Source of the DNA: Monosporascus cannonballus
Lineage: Eukaryota > Ascomycota > Sordariomycetes > Xylariales
Direction: 5' to 3'
DNA length: 45,813 nt
Assembly (NCBI GenBank): GCA_004154925.1
Contig: QJNS01000400.1
Location: forward strand, 1-45,813
Part shown: positions 20,408 to 31,130 of the stretch, piece by piece
How the letters are laid out: every line of letters starts with the position of its first letter
Position numbering within the stretch: position 1 is the stretch's first letter
Program-made: the position numbers and the translations under genes
Notes under the pieces: model-generated
What the model was told of the DNA's origin: nothing
The model's database searches: none
Seen by the model: only the letters and a program-made list of their open reading frames with translations

Positions 20408-21487
20408 GGGGCTGAGTCTCGTACCGCCGAATTGGACACATGTACTTGTTTAGGAGTACTGCTGATCATTACGATGGAGTTGTGATGGTTTAAATTCGCT
20501 TAAAAAGAGAGACATGGATGGAGAGATGGGCGGCGGGCCTCCGATATGATGGGGTATAATAGTTAAGTAAGGTACACGGGGAGCCTGGCGTTTGCTGGAA
20601 ACTGGACGCGGCGCAGCGACTGAGCAATGAGACCAATCTTATCAATCATTGACCGGCCGAGCCCCGGTTGCTTGGGTGAAACACGAGCGAACCCGCTAAC
20701 CTGGAGGCTGGATCCGTGAGCACATTAATAACTCGGCTGGGGACCCACAGGTTGTGTGGCTATGCATGTTATCTCCATGGTCTAGACTACTATGTAAAAG
20801 CCATAGAGAGATATTCAGCCCCCTCCCTCCCCTCCCCTTTAAGCCATGTAAGTATTGAACATGCTTTACTACAAATGCATCAGAAAACCAATACCCAACT
20901 GCACAAAATCATGATCAACTGTAAAATTGGGAGGTATTTATTATGTACCCCGAGAGGCCGACCGGCAGTGATGCTCTCTAATACACGAATAAACATCTAA
21001 CGTAGCAAGCATCTTTGAACGAGGGGCCCATTGAAACGCCTCGAGCCAAACGCCCCCCCGGTATTAAACACTGACAATTATCCACACCCCCTCCCTCCCA
21101 CCCTTCCTCCAATGGGGTCCTTATTTTTTGCACCCAAACAGAAAATACAGACAGACAGACAGAGAGACACTTGGGGAGAAGGGAGTATCCCAAGTGTCCC
21201 GGACTCAGCTTACATACACAACGCTTGCTAGCTAGACGGGGGGGATCCAGTCCGAAGTCCAACCAACGGGCAGTCGTATATCCCATGCAAATCAACAACG
21301 TACAGGCGGGAAATAGAAGCCAAAACGAGAACCAAACGAAGAACGCGCGGAAGTCGCAGGAAAACGCCGTCTTGAAGCGTCGGATGCACGTGACTCGTAA
21401 TTGAATCGTAGGGTGCGTGAAACGTTCGGAAATCTCGTTATCATCCACGCATTCGACCCGGGTGTAGATGAATGAAGAAGGAGCCGC
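20408..21487. other. Intergenic region between Irs4-like and Ase1 genes
   Basis: About 1.1 kb. The genes run in the same direction, so the left side is the Irs4-like promoter and the right side the ASE1 3' UTR. It contains an imperfect run of 'acag' units near 21149-21162. No gene is seen. Confidence 0.55.
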
Positions 21488-23912
21488 CTAGCAAGCGTCC
21501 TCATCCGTCCACTCGCTGCCCGATATGATGCGGTTGCCCTCGGCGTCCACGCCGGCGGCACGGGGCAGGGCGGGGGGCAGCAGGCCCTTCGGGCGCTTGC
21601 CGGCAGCCTGCGGGTGGTGGGGCGGCGAGTACCCGCCCTCGGGGGTGAAGCGCTTGTTCCGCGCCGCACGCACCTTGGCGTAGTATGTGTCCGAGGCGTC
21701 GGCCTCGGGCTCCGAGTTGTCGTCGTACGTCTCCCAGTTTTCGGAGCCCGACACCACCGTCGACGTGTTGGAGATCTGCCGGGGCGGCGGCGCCTGCGGA
21801 TAGCCCGACTGTCCGAATCGGATGCCGTTGTTGCCTCCTCGTATGGTGCCGTACGTGTTATTAAAGGATTGCGAATTTCTTAGGTAGGAGTCCCGCTCCG
21901 GGTAGGAATCCCGGCCATCGTAGGCGTCCCGGTCGTCATACACGTCCTCCGGCTCCACCTGGCGGACGATGGCGCCGGATCCCAGGTTGACTCCGCGATA
22001 AGGGTTCACTGGCGTCTCCAGCTCTATAGGCGGCGCCAGGTCTCTCATCTTTGGGGGAGGCGCCCGCACGAGAGGGGGTCCTTGTCTCGTAGTACTGCTT
22101 TGAAGCCGAGATTCAGGGCGCTGTCTCTCGGGGGAGTTATTGCCGTGCGTTAGATTTGACAGTGGTACCCTTGCCGGGATTCTCGTCGGACTCTCCTTGG
22201 GGTCTCTGGCTTGCTGGCTAGGAGGCGGGGCTCTCTTGACCGTACCGTTTGCCGCCGGGGTCTTCGGCCTGCTCGGGGGCCTCGGGGGACCCCACGTCTT
22301 GCTAGCGGTACTGTTGCTACGGCTAGGTGGCGCTGGTTTTTCTCTCTTGGTAGGCGGCGGAGGGCCCGCGGGAGTCTTCGATCGGGGTCCAGGGGCCGCC
22401 TTCGAAGGTTCTGGCTCTAGAAGATCCAGGTATCTCTCCCCGTGGACGAGGAAAGGACGACCATACTCGTCCTCCCACTTCTCCAGTACCTTGGTGAGCT
22501 CGGCCGTGACCTTGGGCAGCTCTTTGGCTATCCGCTTTCGCATCTTCTCCTCACGCAGTAGCTTTCCGGGATCTCGCTTCTCTCCCTTCTGGCCACGGCC
22601 CATGAGACGGGACGCATCCTGACTAGAGCTGGCCAGTTCGTCCCGTTCCTGTACTAGGCTTCGATGTCTGTCAACCAAGGCAAGGGTGGGCGCGCGTTGT
22701 TCCCTCAGGGTCTCGAGGCGAGAGATTTCTCGTTCGTGGGCCTCCAAGAGCGCGTCGCTGTAGACATCCGAGAAGGCAGGGGTGAACTCGAGCATCTCAT
22801 CCTCGGAGAAGAACAAGGCATCCCAAAGCTCCTGGAGCTTGAAGCGCGCATCCTCGACGAACAGATGGAGGTTCTGTCGCTTGAGCTCGCTCAGCCTCGC
22901 CAGCTCGTCCTCGAACTCGTTAATCTGTCTCACGCCGCAGCCCCGGTTGCTGTTTAGGAACGCCTTGCGCTCCGGCTCCTCGACGCCCAGTTTCTCCCAA
23001 AGCGCCTCAACAGCCGCCTTAAGGTCTCTGAGGCGCTTTTCCCGGTTCTTCTTCTCGTCGACGAGTTTGTCTCTCTTCGCGTGGAGTCTCGCGATGTCTT
23101 CTTCGTGTAGACCCAGTTGCTCGGGCGCATCGCGGTAATACTTGACGATGGCGCCATCGGTCTGGGCTTGCGGCGTGCCGAGCTCCGCCCATAGCTGAAT
23201 AATGTTCTCCGAGAGGGTTTGAACGGTGGCGATCCGGCGGGTATACTCGTCATAAACGCGGCTAAACTCGTTGTCGAGCTTGTCAACATAGGCAGGCGAC
23301 AAGTCAAAGGTTGGCGGTATGGACTGATTTGGCCCTGTCGGCGGGAGGTCAAGTTTGAGAAAGGTCGGCTCGAGATGAGAAGAATACGACACGAGCGCTT
23401 GGACGAGTTCTATTAATCGTGTGAGCGGGTCCCCTGCGCGCCAAGGTTGCTGGCTCCTGAAAGTGGCACGACTCGACTTACTATCGACTTGTTCGAATCT
23501 CTCGCGGTGAAGCTTGCTTGTATGCATATGCTTCTCCTTCAATACTTTCAGACATTGCGTAAGCGGGTAAGTGATGGTCAATTCGTCATCCTCAGAAGTG
23601 GAGCGGCGTTTAGGGCCGTCGAGAGAAATTTCCATCTGGCGAATGCGCGTGATGGTGCGGTTCGCCTCGTCGAGCAGTTCGTTCTTCTCAGTGGTGACAG
23701 CCTTGACCTGGTTGTTCAAGGTCTCGGACAGGGCCTCGAAGAGCTACGGCGAGTAAGTATCAGCATTCATGAACTCTCGTCGAATGTTCGCGGGGACCAA
23801 CCTCTGCTTCTCGTGCTTCGCGATCATGGCTCGGGACACCGATCTCGTCGAAAAGACCATGCAGTTGGCCTATTATGGTGTTGATCTGCTGGGAAAGGTA
23901 GCTGGCGTCCAT
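21488..23912 (-). CDS. ASE1: Microtubule-bundling protein Ase1 (PRC1/MAP65 family)
   Basis: Three exons, 23912-23802, 23743-23482 and 23409-21488, give 764 residues. Exon 1 encodes MDASYLSQQINTIIGQLHGL and ends at a GTTGGT donor. Intron 1 is 58 bp. Exon 2 starts LFEALSETLNNQVKAV. Intron 2 is 72 bp (GTAAGT...ATAG) and, because it is open in frame, is easily missed; splicing gives RFEQVDKLVQALVSYSSHLE. The MAP65/Ase1 domain follows to about residue 480: long charged coiled-coil helices and the conserved microtubule-binding part (LLREEKMRKRIAKELPKVTAEL, WEDEYGRPFLVHGERYL). The last 280 residues are disordered, basic and Pro-rich, with a tyrosine/aspartate-rich stretch (VYDDRDAYDGRDSYPERDSY). Ase1 dimers crosslink antiparallel microtubules of the anaphase spindle. 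Cdk control in the tail is expected from the family. A strong call. Confidence 0.93.
23410..23481 (-). other. 72-nt stop-free second intron of ASE1
   Basis: Donor GTAAGT (read at 23481-23476), acceptor TTAATAG. Its length is divisible by three and no stop lies in frame. Removing it replaces an Arg/Ser/Gln-rich stretch by the family-like RFEQVDKLVQALV. Confidence 0.85.
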
Positions 23913-25106
23913 CTTGAAATCGCCCCCGCCTCGATGACGCGTGGGACGAGGAAGCGCGATGGCAATTGTCGGGTAATGTTTATGTCGGGTAATATTTATG
24001 TCGGGATGTTGGTGCCCAAACTCGGCCCGGCGCGCTAGTAACGAAGGTGGTTATGCAAATTACTGGCGATCCGGGTCTGTATGGATTTTGCCTAGCGGTC
24101 GTTCAGTCTCAAAGTAGTTGGGGGGACAAAACTTCCGGCCACGAAAAGCGAATGTAAAGTGTTCTCTGTCAGGGGGGGATCAAATCCTCGGCGAAATCTC
24201 CTGCGATTGATGCATCCCAGGCAGCTCACCTGTCCAAACGATTTTAGAGTGCGGCGGTGGTAGAGAGGGAAGGGAAAAAGGAGTGAAAGAGAAGCTATTC
24301 GCTTGGTAGGTTGCGTCCGAGACTAAAAAGACGGGGGGGGGATTGCAGATGTAAATGCAGGCAGGTGCAGGCCCTGATGCGAGTCATCAACAATAGCGCC
24401 TCGTAACTGGCCATCCCGAGCGAGTTTGACAAGGCAGAGATCGAACGGGCCCTAACCGTCGCCAGGGCAACTGTGCCTAATTGAGCTTTCCGACTAGGAA
24501 CCCCGCTATGCCCCCCCCCCCCGCCCCCCAATCCAACTCCTCATCATTAGTCGCCTTACCAGGATCAGCATCCTATCTCTATCGATAAAGCTCGGCAACT
24601 TCCAATCAAAACAAATCCTTGCAGCCGAAAAAGGACATCCGTTATACGCACTTCACTTACACGCCGCCCGGCTACCAGGATACGAGTAACGCGCAACGCA
24701 TTCAAATTTTATTGGAAATTTCCCCAGCTTACATGCAATATACGTATATCCGAACAGGGTACCATCGGGATTGTGCGTCATAACAATGCCCTTTGTAGAC
24801 TTCCAGCCAGCCCCTCATCATGCTAATAATGCACGATTACAGGTTTCCTGTCTTCTTTCAAGGATTTGGGTTTCAGCTAGATTGGTTTGCGTTTCCTAGA
24901 CGTTGGCGCAACCAACCAATTGTTCCTCACGATGTCGGGGAAACACAAGGACACCTGCCCCGGGAAGGGCTGCCCCAAAAGGAACAATGTTTACTCCAGG
25001 GCATAACGAACTCAAAGGATACACATGAGCAGCTATACCGGACGCCGTGCTACCTATCCCATGCGCCCGTATTCCCTATACGCCCATACTCTCCGGCCGA
25101 CTCTCT
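23913..25106. other. Intergenic region between Ase1 and GH128 genes
   Basis: About 1.2 kb: ASE1 promoter at the left, GH128 3' UTR at the right. It carries a C-rich run at 24511-24529 (12 C, one G, 6 C) and G-runs near 24173 and 24333. I see no gene. Confidence 0.55.
24511..24529. repeat. Interrupted poly-C run
   Basis: Twelve C, one G, six C. Together with the run at the left edge it shows that C homopolymers occur elsewhere in this sequence, though much shorter. Confidence 0.9.
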
Positions 25107-26000
25107 TTAACCACCTACAAACCACTTGCCAAGCTCCGTCCGTGTTCCGTCGCCATCAAGTAATTGCGCCGCGGGACTGACAAAATCATCTGTGGGTTCG
25201 CGCGACGCACCAAAGAATCCGTATTCCACCCCCCAATCTTGACTATCCAGCAAATTTCCGATCTCCGTCGTAAACTTCCGCACTATGTTGAGATCGCGGC
25301 TCGTGCTGGCGAGCTCGTTTATGATGACGGGTAGGTTGTGTTGCTCGTGTCTCGTTTTCAGATACTGCTTAGCGGCCAATATTTCTTTGTCGGCAGGCTC
25401 ATCTGCCCTCGTATAGAAGTGCAAGGCGATATAGTCCGGCTTCTCGCCGTCTGTAAGGTGGCCCATGAACTCGTCTAGCCAGCGGGTTCCATCGTCGTTG
25501 CCGGCGCATCCCGGGCTCACGAGCCTCGCGCTGTAGCCGTGGCGCGGTGAGAGCATCGCATCCTTCCACATCCTGGCCGCGTTGGCGGGCGGGATGCCCT
25601 GTTTGTCGGGCTCGTTGAGGAGGTGCACGATCTTTTTCTCTTCAGAGCTCAGCACAGAGAGAAGGTTCTCCCAAGGCTCGCCGCTGAGTTGGGCGGGCGT
25701 TCGGACCATAGCCCGAAAGGGGATGTTCGATGGCAGGTCCGGGGGTTGCCATGTCTCCCAGTTGGTGATGGAGGTGATTTTGCTTGAGGAGGCCAGCGAG
25801 TTCGCCGTTGCCTTGATAACGGAGTCGTCATGGTCCCTTGTCAAGGTCCAATCCCAGAGCGGTGTCCGTCCCACGCCGCCCGAGCCGCGTCTGGAGACCG
25901 AGCGTGATCCGCCAGTAGGCATCGCAAGGGTAGCCGCGGGTAGGTAGGTCACAAAGGCTGTAAGGCAGGCTGTGAGCCTCAAGCTCTGAAGTAACGCCAT
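25107..26000 (-). CDS. Secreted GH128-type glucanase (Asl1-like)
   Basis: Single exon, 297 residues. A longer reading from 26012 would use GTG, so I take the ATG at 26000. Signal peptide MALLQSLRLTACLTAFVTYLPAATLA, then a short Ser/Arg-rich linker with a Lys/Arg-type processing site (SVSRRGSGG). The catalytic barrel starts at PLWDWTLTRD. The two glutamates that act as acid/base and nucleophile in this clan fit E130 (VHLLNEPD) and E229 (PVIINELAS). ALHFYTRAD and EYGFFGASRE are further family blocks. These enzymes act on beta-1,3-glucan and some, like fission yeast Asl1, sit in the cell wall. The length is normal for the family, so it looks intact. Whether it works on its own wall or on foreign glucan cannot be told. 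Confidence 0.85.
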   Translation of the reverse strand: MALLQSLRLTACLTAFVTYLPAATLAMPTGGSRSVSRRGSGGVGRTPLWDWTLTRDHDDSVIKATANSLASSSKITSITNWETWQPPDLPSNIPFRAMVRTPAQLSGEPWENLLSVLSSEEKKIVHLLNEPDKQGIPPANAARMWKDAMLSPRHGYSARLVSPGCAGNDDGTRWLDEFMGHLTDGEKPDYIALHFYTRADEPADKEILAAKQYLKTRHEQHNLPVIINELASTSRDLNIVRKFTTEIGNLLDSQDWGVEYGFFGASREPTDDFVSPAAQLLDGDGTRTELGKWFVGG

Positions 26001-27515
26001 TGTGACCAGCACAGATAGAAGAGAAGTAAAGAAGAAACACCAATAGCAAATATGTGTATTGCAAAGAGCAGATCAGGACTACTAATTAGGATCAATCCTC
26101 TATAATTTACAATACTTCACATACCTATAAACCAAGTTCAGTTCTACCCACGTGGTAGCATCGTGAATCTCCTCTCCCCGTCAACTCCCCCAGCACCAAC
26201 AGCGAATCAACTGTGTAACAACATACAACAGTGAATGAGCATGTTGCCGGCAAAAAAAAAAAAGAAGAAGAAGAAAAGGAGTAGAGGAGTCGACAGCACT
26301 GGTGATTGTCCGGCGGCTATCAAGATTGACACATGAATTGTGGTATAACCACCCCTAAAGATATCCGGGATGGGATTTGCATGTCATTCGGACCTTTGGC
26401 TGGCTAGGGCTGCCGAAACTCTAGTCTAGCGCTCAGCTTCCCTGCCTTACTTCGGACACGTTCAAGGTTTCAACCGCCTCATCTCCATATGCCACGAATT
26501 CTCCTGATTTTCCGCACATTGGACTAAAGACAGCAGAGCTCGCCTTTTGTTGCTGATCACCACTTAAAGAAACTACTAGGTAGGTGCACGTGGGTCCAGG
26601 GTATGTATCTTATACGTATTTCTGGGGTAACGCAGATTTGACAGATCTCCCAAGATCGATCCGCTCCAAAACCTATGTACTATCGTTAGCAGGTATTAAT
26701 TGACAGGTCACCCTAACGACCCTAAGTGCAACCTGCATGATTCCCTGCTTGCTAATTAGGATAATCTACTCTTGTTGACTGTTAACTGCGGCTACTGTAC
26801 GACTGAAGTACGCGATGATTATTAAGGGGCTGTCAAGGTGCATACCACTTGGCCCGATCCATTCTCCTTTTTACCTGTCTGTGGCTTCCAAGTTTTAAAC
26901 CCGCAACCCTTGGGGCCGAATCCGCTTCTAAGGCTTACAACGAGCGAAGTCTCAGCGTAGGTGCTACTCATTTATATTGTTTATATGTTAGGAAATAACG
27001 ATGTCAAGGTGCTTCCCCGCCTGTGGGAGGCTCACCTAAACAGGCGGGGCATCCAAGATATCTCGAAGGTCGGAGAGCGTCAGATGCATCCTGGAACAGT
27101 CCCAAGAAAGTTTATTTATAGGGGATTATCTAGCCTTCTTTCTGGATAGGGGAGGCCAGGAAAGAGGATCAATACTTATTGATCCCCTGTCCTCTATATC
27201 TGTCGTCGAGCCTACTTGTATGCAGTGTCTAGGCCTGTCAGTCCTAGGGTTGGCAGTTCGTTCCTGACGGGAAAACTAAAGGTTCAAACATTCATTGCCT
27301 TTATCATCCCAACAGAGTATACTGCTTGGTAGGACGACTCCTAAGGAGCCTTTCGCCCTCCGGTTCCTTACGGGTAAAGACAGGGCGGACTCTCTTTATT
27401 GACATTTTTCGAGGTTCTCTTCAGAAGCACCTCTACAGTCTCCGGTACCCATCTCGTATCTCGTACCTTGAAATTGCAAGGGAAACTGCAAGATCTGGCA
27501 CCTGGGACGAGCCTT
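26001..27515. other. Intergenic region upstream of GH128 gene
   Basis: About 1.5 kb. The left end is the promoter and leader of the GH128 gene. It has an A-run followed by GAA repeats at 26252-26279. Nothing else is recognisable; short open frames near 26961-27149 and 27326-27571 have no domain. Confidence 0.5.
26252..26279. repeat. A12 run followed by GAA repeats
   Basis: Twelve A, then four GAA-type units ending AAAAGG. A simple purine tract about 250 bp upstream of the GH128 ATG. Confidence 0.85.
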
Positions 27516-27715
27516 CTAGTCGCTGTACACGTCCCAGGGATACGTCTGCAGACAATCCGGACAGACGATGAACGGGTTGTAATGTCTCCTCTCATGGAAC
27601 CTGCCGCAGTGTGGGTTGTCCTCGCAGCGCCGCATTTTTCAGCATCATGCATCCCCAGATCCTCCTTGCAATGCGTGCACCATCTCTGGTCTCGAATGTA
27701 TGGTACACATCATGG
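27516..27715 (-). pseudogene. Possible relic of a small cysteine-rich (zinc-ribbon-like) protein
   Basis: Weak call. On the minus strand, one frame reads RDQRWCTHCKEDLGMHDAEK. One base on, after an A5 run at about 27635-27640, another frame reads MRRCEDNPHCGRFHERRHYN and then PFIVCPDCLQTYPWDVYSD before a TAG at 27516. Joined by a single-base correction the cysteines would be C-x2-C, C-x5-C, C-x2-C, a pattern typical of a small zinc-binding unit with a conserved-looking aromatic/charged core. The frame stays open for about 38 codons after the TAG. The part from the ATG at 27635 alone is a 39-codon open frame. It could be a chance frame; the cysteine spacing is the only reason to list it. Confidence 0.35.
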
Positions 27716-28265
27716 CCGAACTTTGATATGTAGAGCAACAATGATATCCCACGGTGTATCCTGTGGTTGTGCTGTATCTAATTTATATCTTGATACAAAA
27801 AGGGGGGGACCAGAAGTCTGGGGACACAATTGAGGCCGCCGTAGCTCTAAATAATGAGATACGAGCAAGTCACAAGTAAAACCTGTGTTGCCGAACCCAA
27901 TTCTAACCAGTGGTTCCCAGTAGCTGTGGAAATCCAGCATGCCGACTGTTGCCATTACTGTGCAACTAATGCCAAGCCAGTCAGACAGTTGCTCACGGAC
28001 GAGGCTAGGTAGGCATAACTGGTATCACCATACAGTACGATTTCGAGGGCCTATGGAGGCGCTAGGGAACCTGAAGAATCAAACAATGTTCAAAAGGCTA
28101 GGGGGTGGATTTGCTTGGGGATATCTTGCCAAGTAACTGGACACGGGCCCTCCACGCAGCCCACAGTAGTATCACCACTCATATTTTCACCGCTGGTCGT
28201 AGCGTTCTTATACGGACATGCTTCCCAAGACCTCTCCCTTCAACCTCGAGGGAGATGCCGCCCCC
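27716..28265. other. Intergenic region, no clear gene
   Basis: About 550 bases. A minus-strand frame of 81 codons starting at an ATG at 27955 lies just upstream of the cysteine-rich relic and could be part of it, but I recognise no domain in it. The right end is the probable 3' UTR of the NmrA-like gene. Confidence 0.4.
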
Positions 28266-29210
28266 TCACTCCAAATCCTGCATCTCGGCCAAATAATCCT
28301 CAACGGTCTGCATCTGCATGCCCCTCTGCCGGTTAATAGTTCCCGCCAGGTCCCACGCGACGCCCCTGCCGGCGCCGAACACGATCTGGTACTTGACCAT
28401 GGCGTCGTCGGGGTTCTCCAGGGCCTTCCTCTTGAGGAGGTCCAGCGGCCACTCCTCGCGCGTCCAGTGCCCGCCGAACCGCTTCTCGGCGAGCTCGGCG
28501 ACGCGGCCGTACGTCAGCGTGTCGCCGCCGGCGTAGACGACGCGGCGGTGCGCGTCGCGGGGGTCGCAGACGGCCTCGGCGGCGACGCGGCCGACGTCGC
28601 GCACCGCGGTGGCGGTGACGGGGGTGTCCCAGCCGCCGAGCCCGCGCGCCGTCCTGGCCGCCGGGTCGACGGCGCCGAAGGCCGGCTCGAACAGGAAGCT
28701 CATGAACAGGCCCACGGAGACGACGACCCAGTCGGTGGCCTCCTGACCGCGCAGCAGCCGCCTCACGGCGAGCTGCTCGTCGAACAGGTCCTGCGCGCTG
28801 CCGGGCCCCACGGCGTCGTAGTCGACGCCCCACTGCCAGGGCAGGAGGCGCGGGACGCCGGCCGCGAGCGCGGCGCGCGCGATCCGGAGCTGCGTGCCAG
28901 CGGGGAGGCCCATCCCGGCACAGACGACTACGGTGTGGAAGCGGCGGAACGTGTCCGCGAGCTCCTCCTCGGACGCGCCGACCACGTCGCCGGGTACCAG
29001 CTCGGCGGCGCCGAGGGCGCGCAGGCGCTCGTTGGACGCCCTCTTGGCCGGGTCGGCGGACTCGATGGTCGACTTGCGCAGGAGCACCGAGATGGGGCTA
29101 TGGGCGGCATCGCGCTTGGGGTGCGCCACGAGGGCCTCGAGCACCGCGGTGCCGAGCTCGCCGGCGCCGACTATGAGGATGGGTTGGTGCTGCTGCTGCT
29201 GTGTGGTCAT
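28266..29210 (-). CDS. NmrA-like NAD(P)-binding reductase
   Basis: Single exon, 314 residues, ATG at 29210. After a short Gln-rich start comes ILIVGAGELGTAVLEAL (residues 11-27), the G-x-G-x-x-G dinucleotide-binding turn of a Rossmann fold. It continues ISVLLRKST, a basic residue after strand two that suits NADPH; TVVVCAGMG; and PWQWGVDYDAVG, like the substrate-side block of isoflavone-reductase/NmrA-like proteins. A later TAVRDVGRVAAEAV and TLTYGRVAELAEKRFGG complete the NmrA family layout. Members are small-molecule reductases or redox sensors, often in secondary metabolism, but no biosynthetic neighbours are present here. GC is very high: 75-82% in two 60-base lines I counted. Cytosolic; the substrate is unknown. 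Confidence 0.82.
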   Translation of the reverse strand: MTTQQQQHQPILIVGAGELGTAVLEALVAHPKRDAAHSPISVLLRKSTIESADPAKRASNERLRALGAAELVPGDVVGASEEELADTFRRFHTVVVCAGMGLPAGTQLRIARAALAAGVPRLLPWQWGVDYDAVGPGSAQDLFDEQLAVRRLLRGQEATDWVVVSVGLFMSFLFEPAFGAVDPAARTARGLGGWDTPVTATAVRDVGRVAAEAVCDPRDAHRRVVYAGGDTLTYGRVAELAEKRFGGHWTREEWPLDLLKRKALENPDDAMVKYQIVFGAGRGVAWDLAGTINRQRGMQMQTVEDYLAEMQDLE

Positions 29211-31130
29211 GTTGTTGTGGGATTGTGTGATTAATAACTGTCAAGACAGAGATATCGGGAGGAGGAAACGTTGGACTTCGACTTGGTGAGAATATAGAGG
29301 AGTAGGGCTGTTCGGCTAAACGACATCCTGACGTTGTCTCATAGCGACGCCCAAGTCGCCTTACAGTCATCACGGCTCCCCCTTTCGGCTTTATCGCCGA
29401 AAAGCTAGAACTAGAAATATGGGTGGGTACACCTAAACGCCGACTATCGACATTTGGCGTCTCAAGACTCAACGGATCGATTCTTTCATTATATTCGTGG
29501 TTAGCAGGACGGGGAACTCCTTAAAAACATGGGCCGATGCTGATAAGGCGCCGATATGCTCCGGACAACCGGCCCACAACGTGATCTCAAGTACAACTTC
29601 TCTCTCCTTAGGTCGTCTGGGCCTTTCCTGATCCGCTAAGGCTTGATCCGATCTGGGGCTCCAGGAAATGTCATGAGAATTACCTTACCGGAATTGGGGT
29701 AAAGGTGCAGAGCTTTCTTCACTACCCTATCTCCTACTTCGTACAACAATTACGCATTCTATTGTTAGCCAGCAGCGCGGGATATCTATAACCGAGATTG
29801 GCAAGATCCTACATATAATTATTGGGTAGAAGCTTGGGAATCCCCCTATCCACCGCCCGGTTATACAGATGGTTCTTAATGAGCCACCCTATTCCGGCTA
29901 TATTTTATTTTTCCTAGGCACCTTAACAGCTGTCAGCTTCCAAGTAACCTACCTATATGTAACCCATCCATAACCCCTTAATGCTAGCACCAAGCTGATA
30001 TATTTGACTTTATATGTATTTTGCGACGTTTCTAATTAATATTGACATAACAATAACATTTTTGTTTTATATTAATACTATATGAAATACGACCACTTAT
30101 AATAGCGTATAAGAAAATTAATAAATCCGTTATTAAATTAATTTTTTGAACTTTCTTAACTTTCCTAGCCTTCTTAATTTTCATTTTCCTTCAGGATATC
30201 GTTACAATAGTAGTAACAATAATTAACGACAAAACCTTCATCTCGGGTTTCATTAACGCGTTGCCCCTTTACCGCGCGCTGCAAGTAATTACGACGAAAA
30301 ATCGTAATGTTGGAAAGCATTGATTTGATTGGATATTGCAGCTGAAGCTTTGGGCCTTGTAATATGGGTGACATAGGTGCGCCTCATACACCTTACGCGG
30401 AAATGGGCAGCTGCCAAGGGTGGCAGGAAAAATAAATATAGCCGGAATAGGGTGGCTCTTCTAGATACTAAAGGCGGCCAAAGGAAGGAACTGTAGGCTA
30501 CTCTGCGCATGTAACGGTAGCTGAGTATCACCAGACAACAACGGGTATATACCACTATTTCACATGCATCACAACGTAGCTTGTGGAAAACACACAGGAC
30601 AGCAACCCCCGTACCACAAAGCTAGCATAAAACCCAGGACTACCTAGGCCAAGCTGAACTGTACTCCGTACTTACCGGCACCATGATATCAGATCTCGGC
30701 ATGAGTAAATAAGACGATATAAGATCGCGAAAGTAGATTATATTACTGTTCAACGGAAAAGTAGACAAGTCCCATCCAAGCAAGCATCGATCTAGAGCTA
30801 CACGCCACCGAGCGCAGCGCAACCTGTGTGTAAACTGCGATCCCGGGCTGCCCACAGCAAACAGGATACGAGCGAACAAACGACACCTGTTGTACTTGTA
30901 CACTCCCCATCTACCCGCCCACAACCCACGACACCCCAAGTTTCCCACTTCGGCTCGGGAACTCTAATGATCTGACCAGCTCACGCGTTTCACAATGTAC
31001 CAACTACTTACTACATCTCCCACCCCCGGCATCTTCCCACCATCCAGGTGCGTATTGCCCGCCATGACCCCACCCATCCAGTGAAGCAAGAGGGAGGCGG
31101 ATACCGAGCAAAAACTCGCTCTCGTCTTAT
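29211..31130. other. Intergenic region with an AT-rich island
   Basis: About 1.9 kb between the NmrA-like start and the Pan1 stop. It contains the AT-rich block at 30001-30180. The stretch 30200-30960 has ordinary composition and short frames without domains. No gene is seen. Confidence 0.55.
30001..30180. repeat. AT-rich island (21% GC over 180 bases)
   Basis: By direct count 38 of 180 bases are G or C, against well over 50% for most of the window. Rich in TTAAT/ATTAA. This is typical of RIP-degraded repeat sequence, but I recognise no element or terminal repeat in it. Confidence 0.7.

Noticed and set aside
25107..26012. GTG start at 26012 for the GH128 gene
   Set aside because: An in-frame ATG four codons later starts a normal signal peptide.
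27399..27833. 144-codon plus-strand frame
   Set aside because: It lies opposite the cysteine-rich minus-strand reading and shows no domain.
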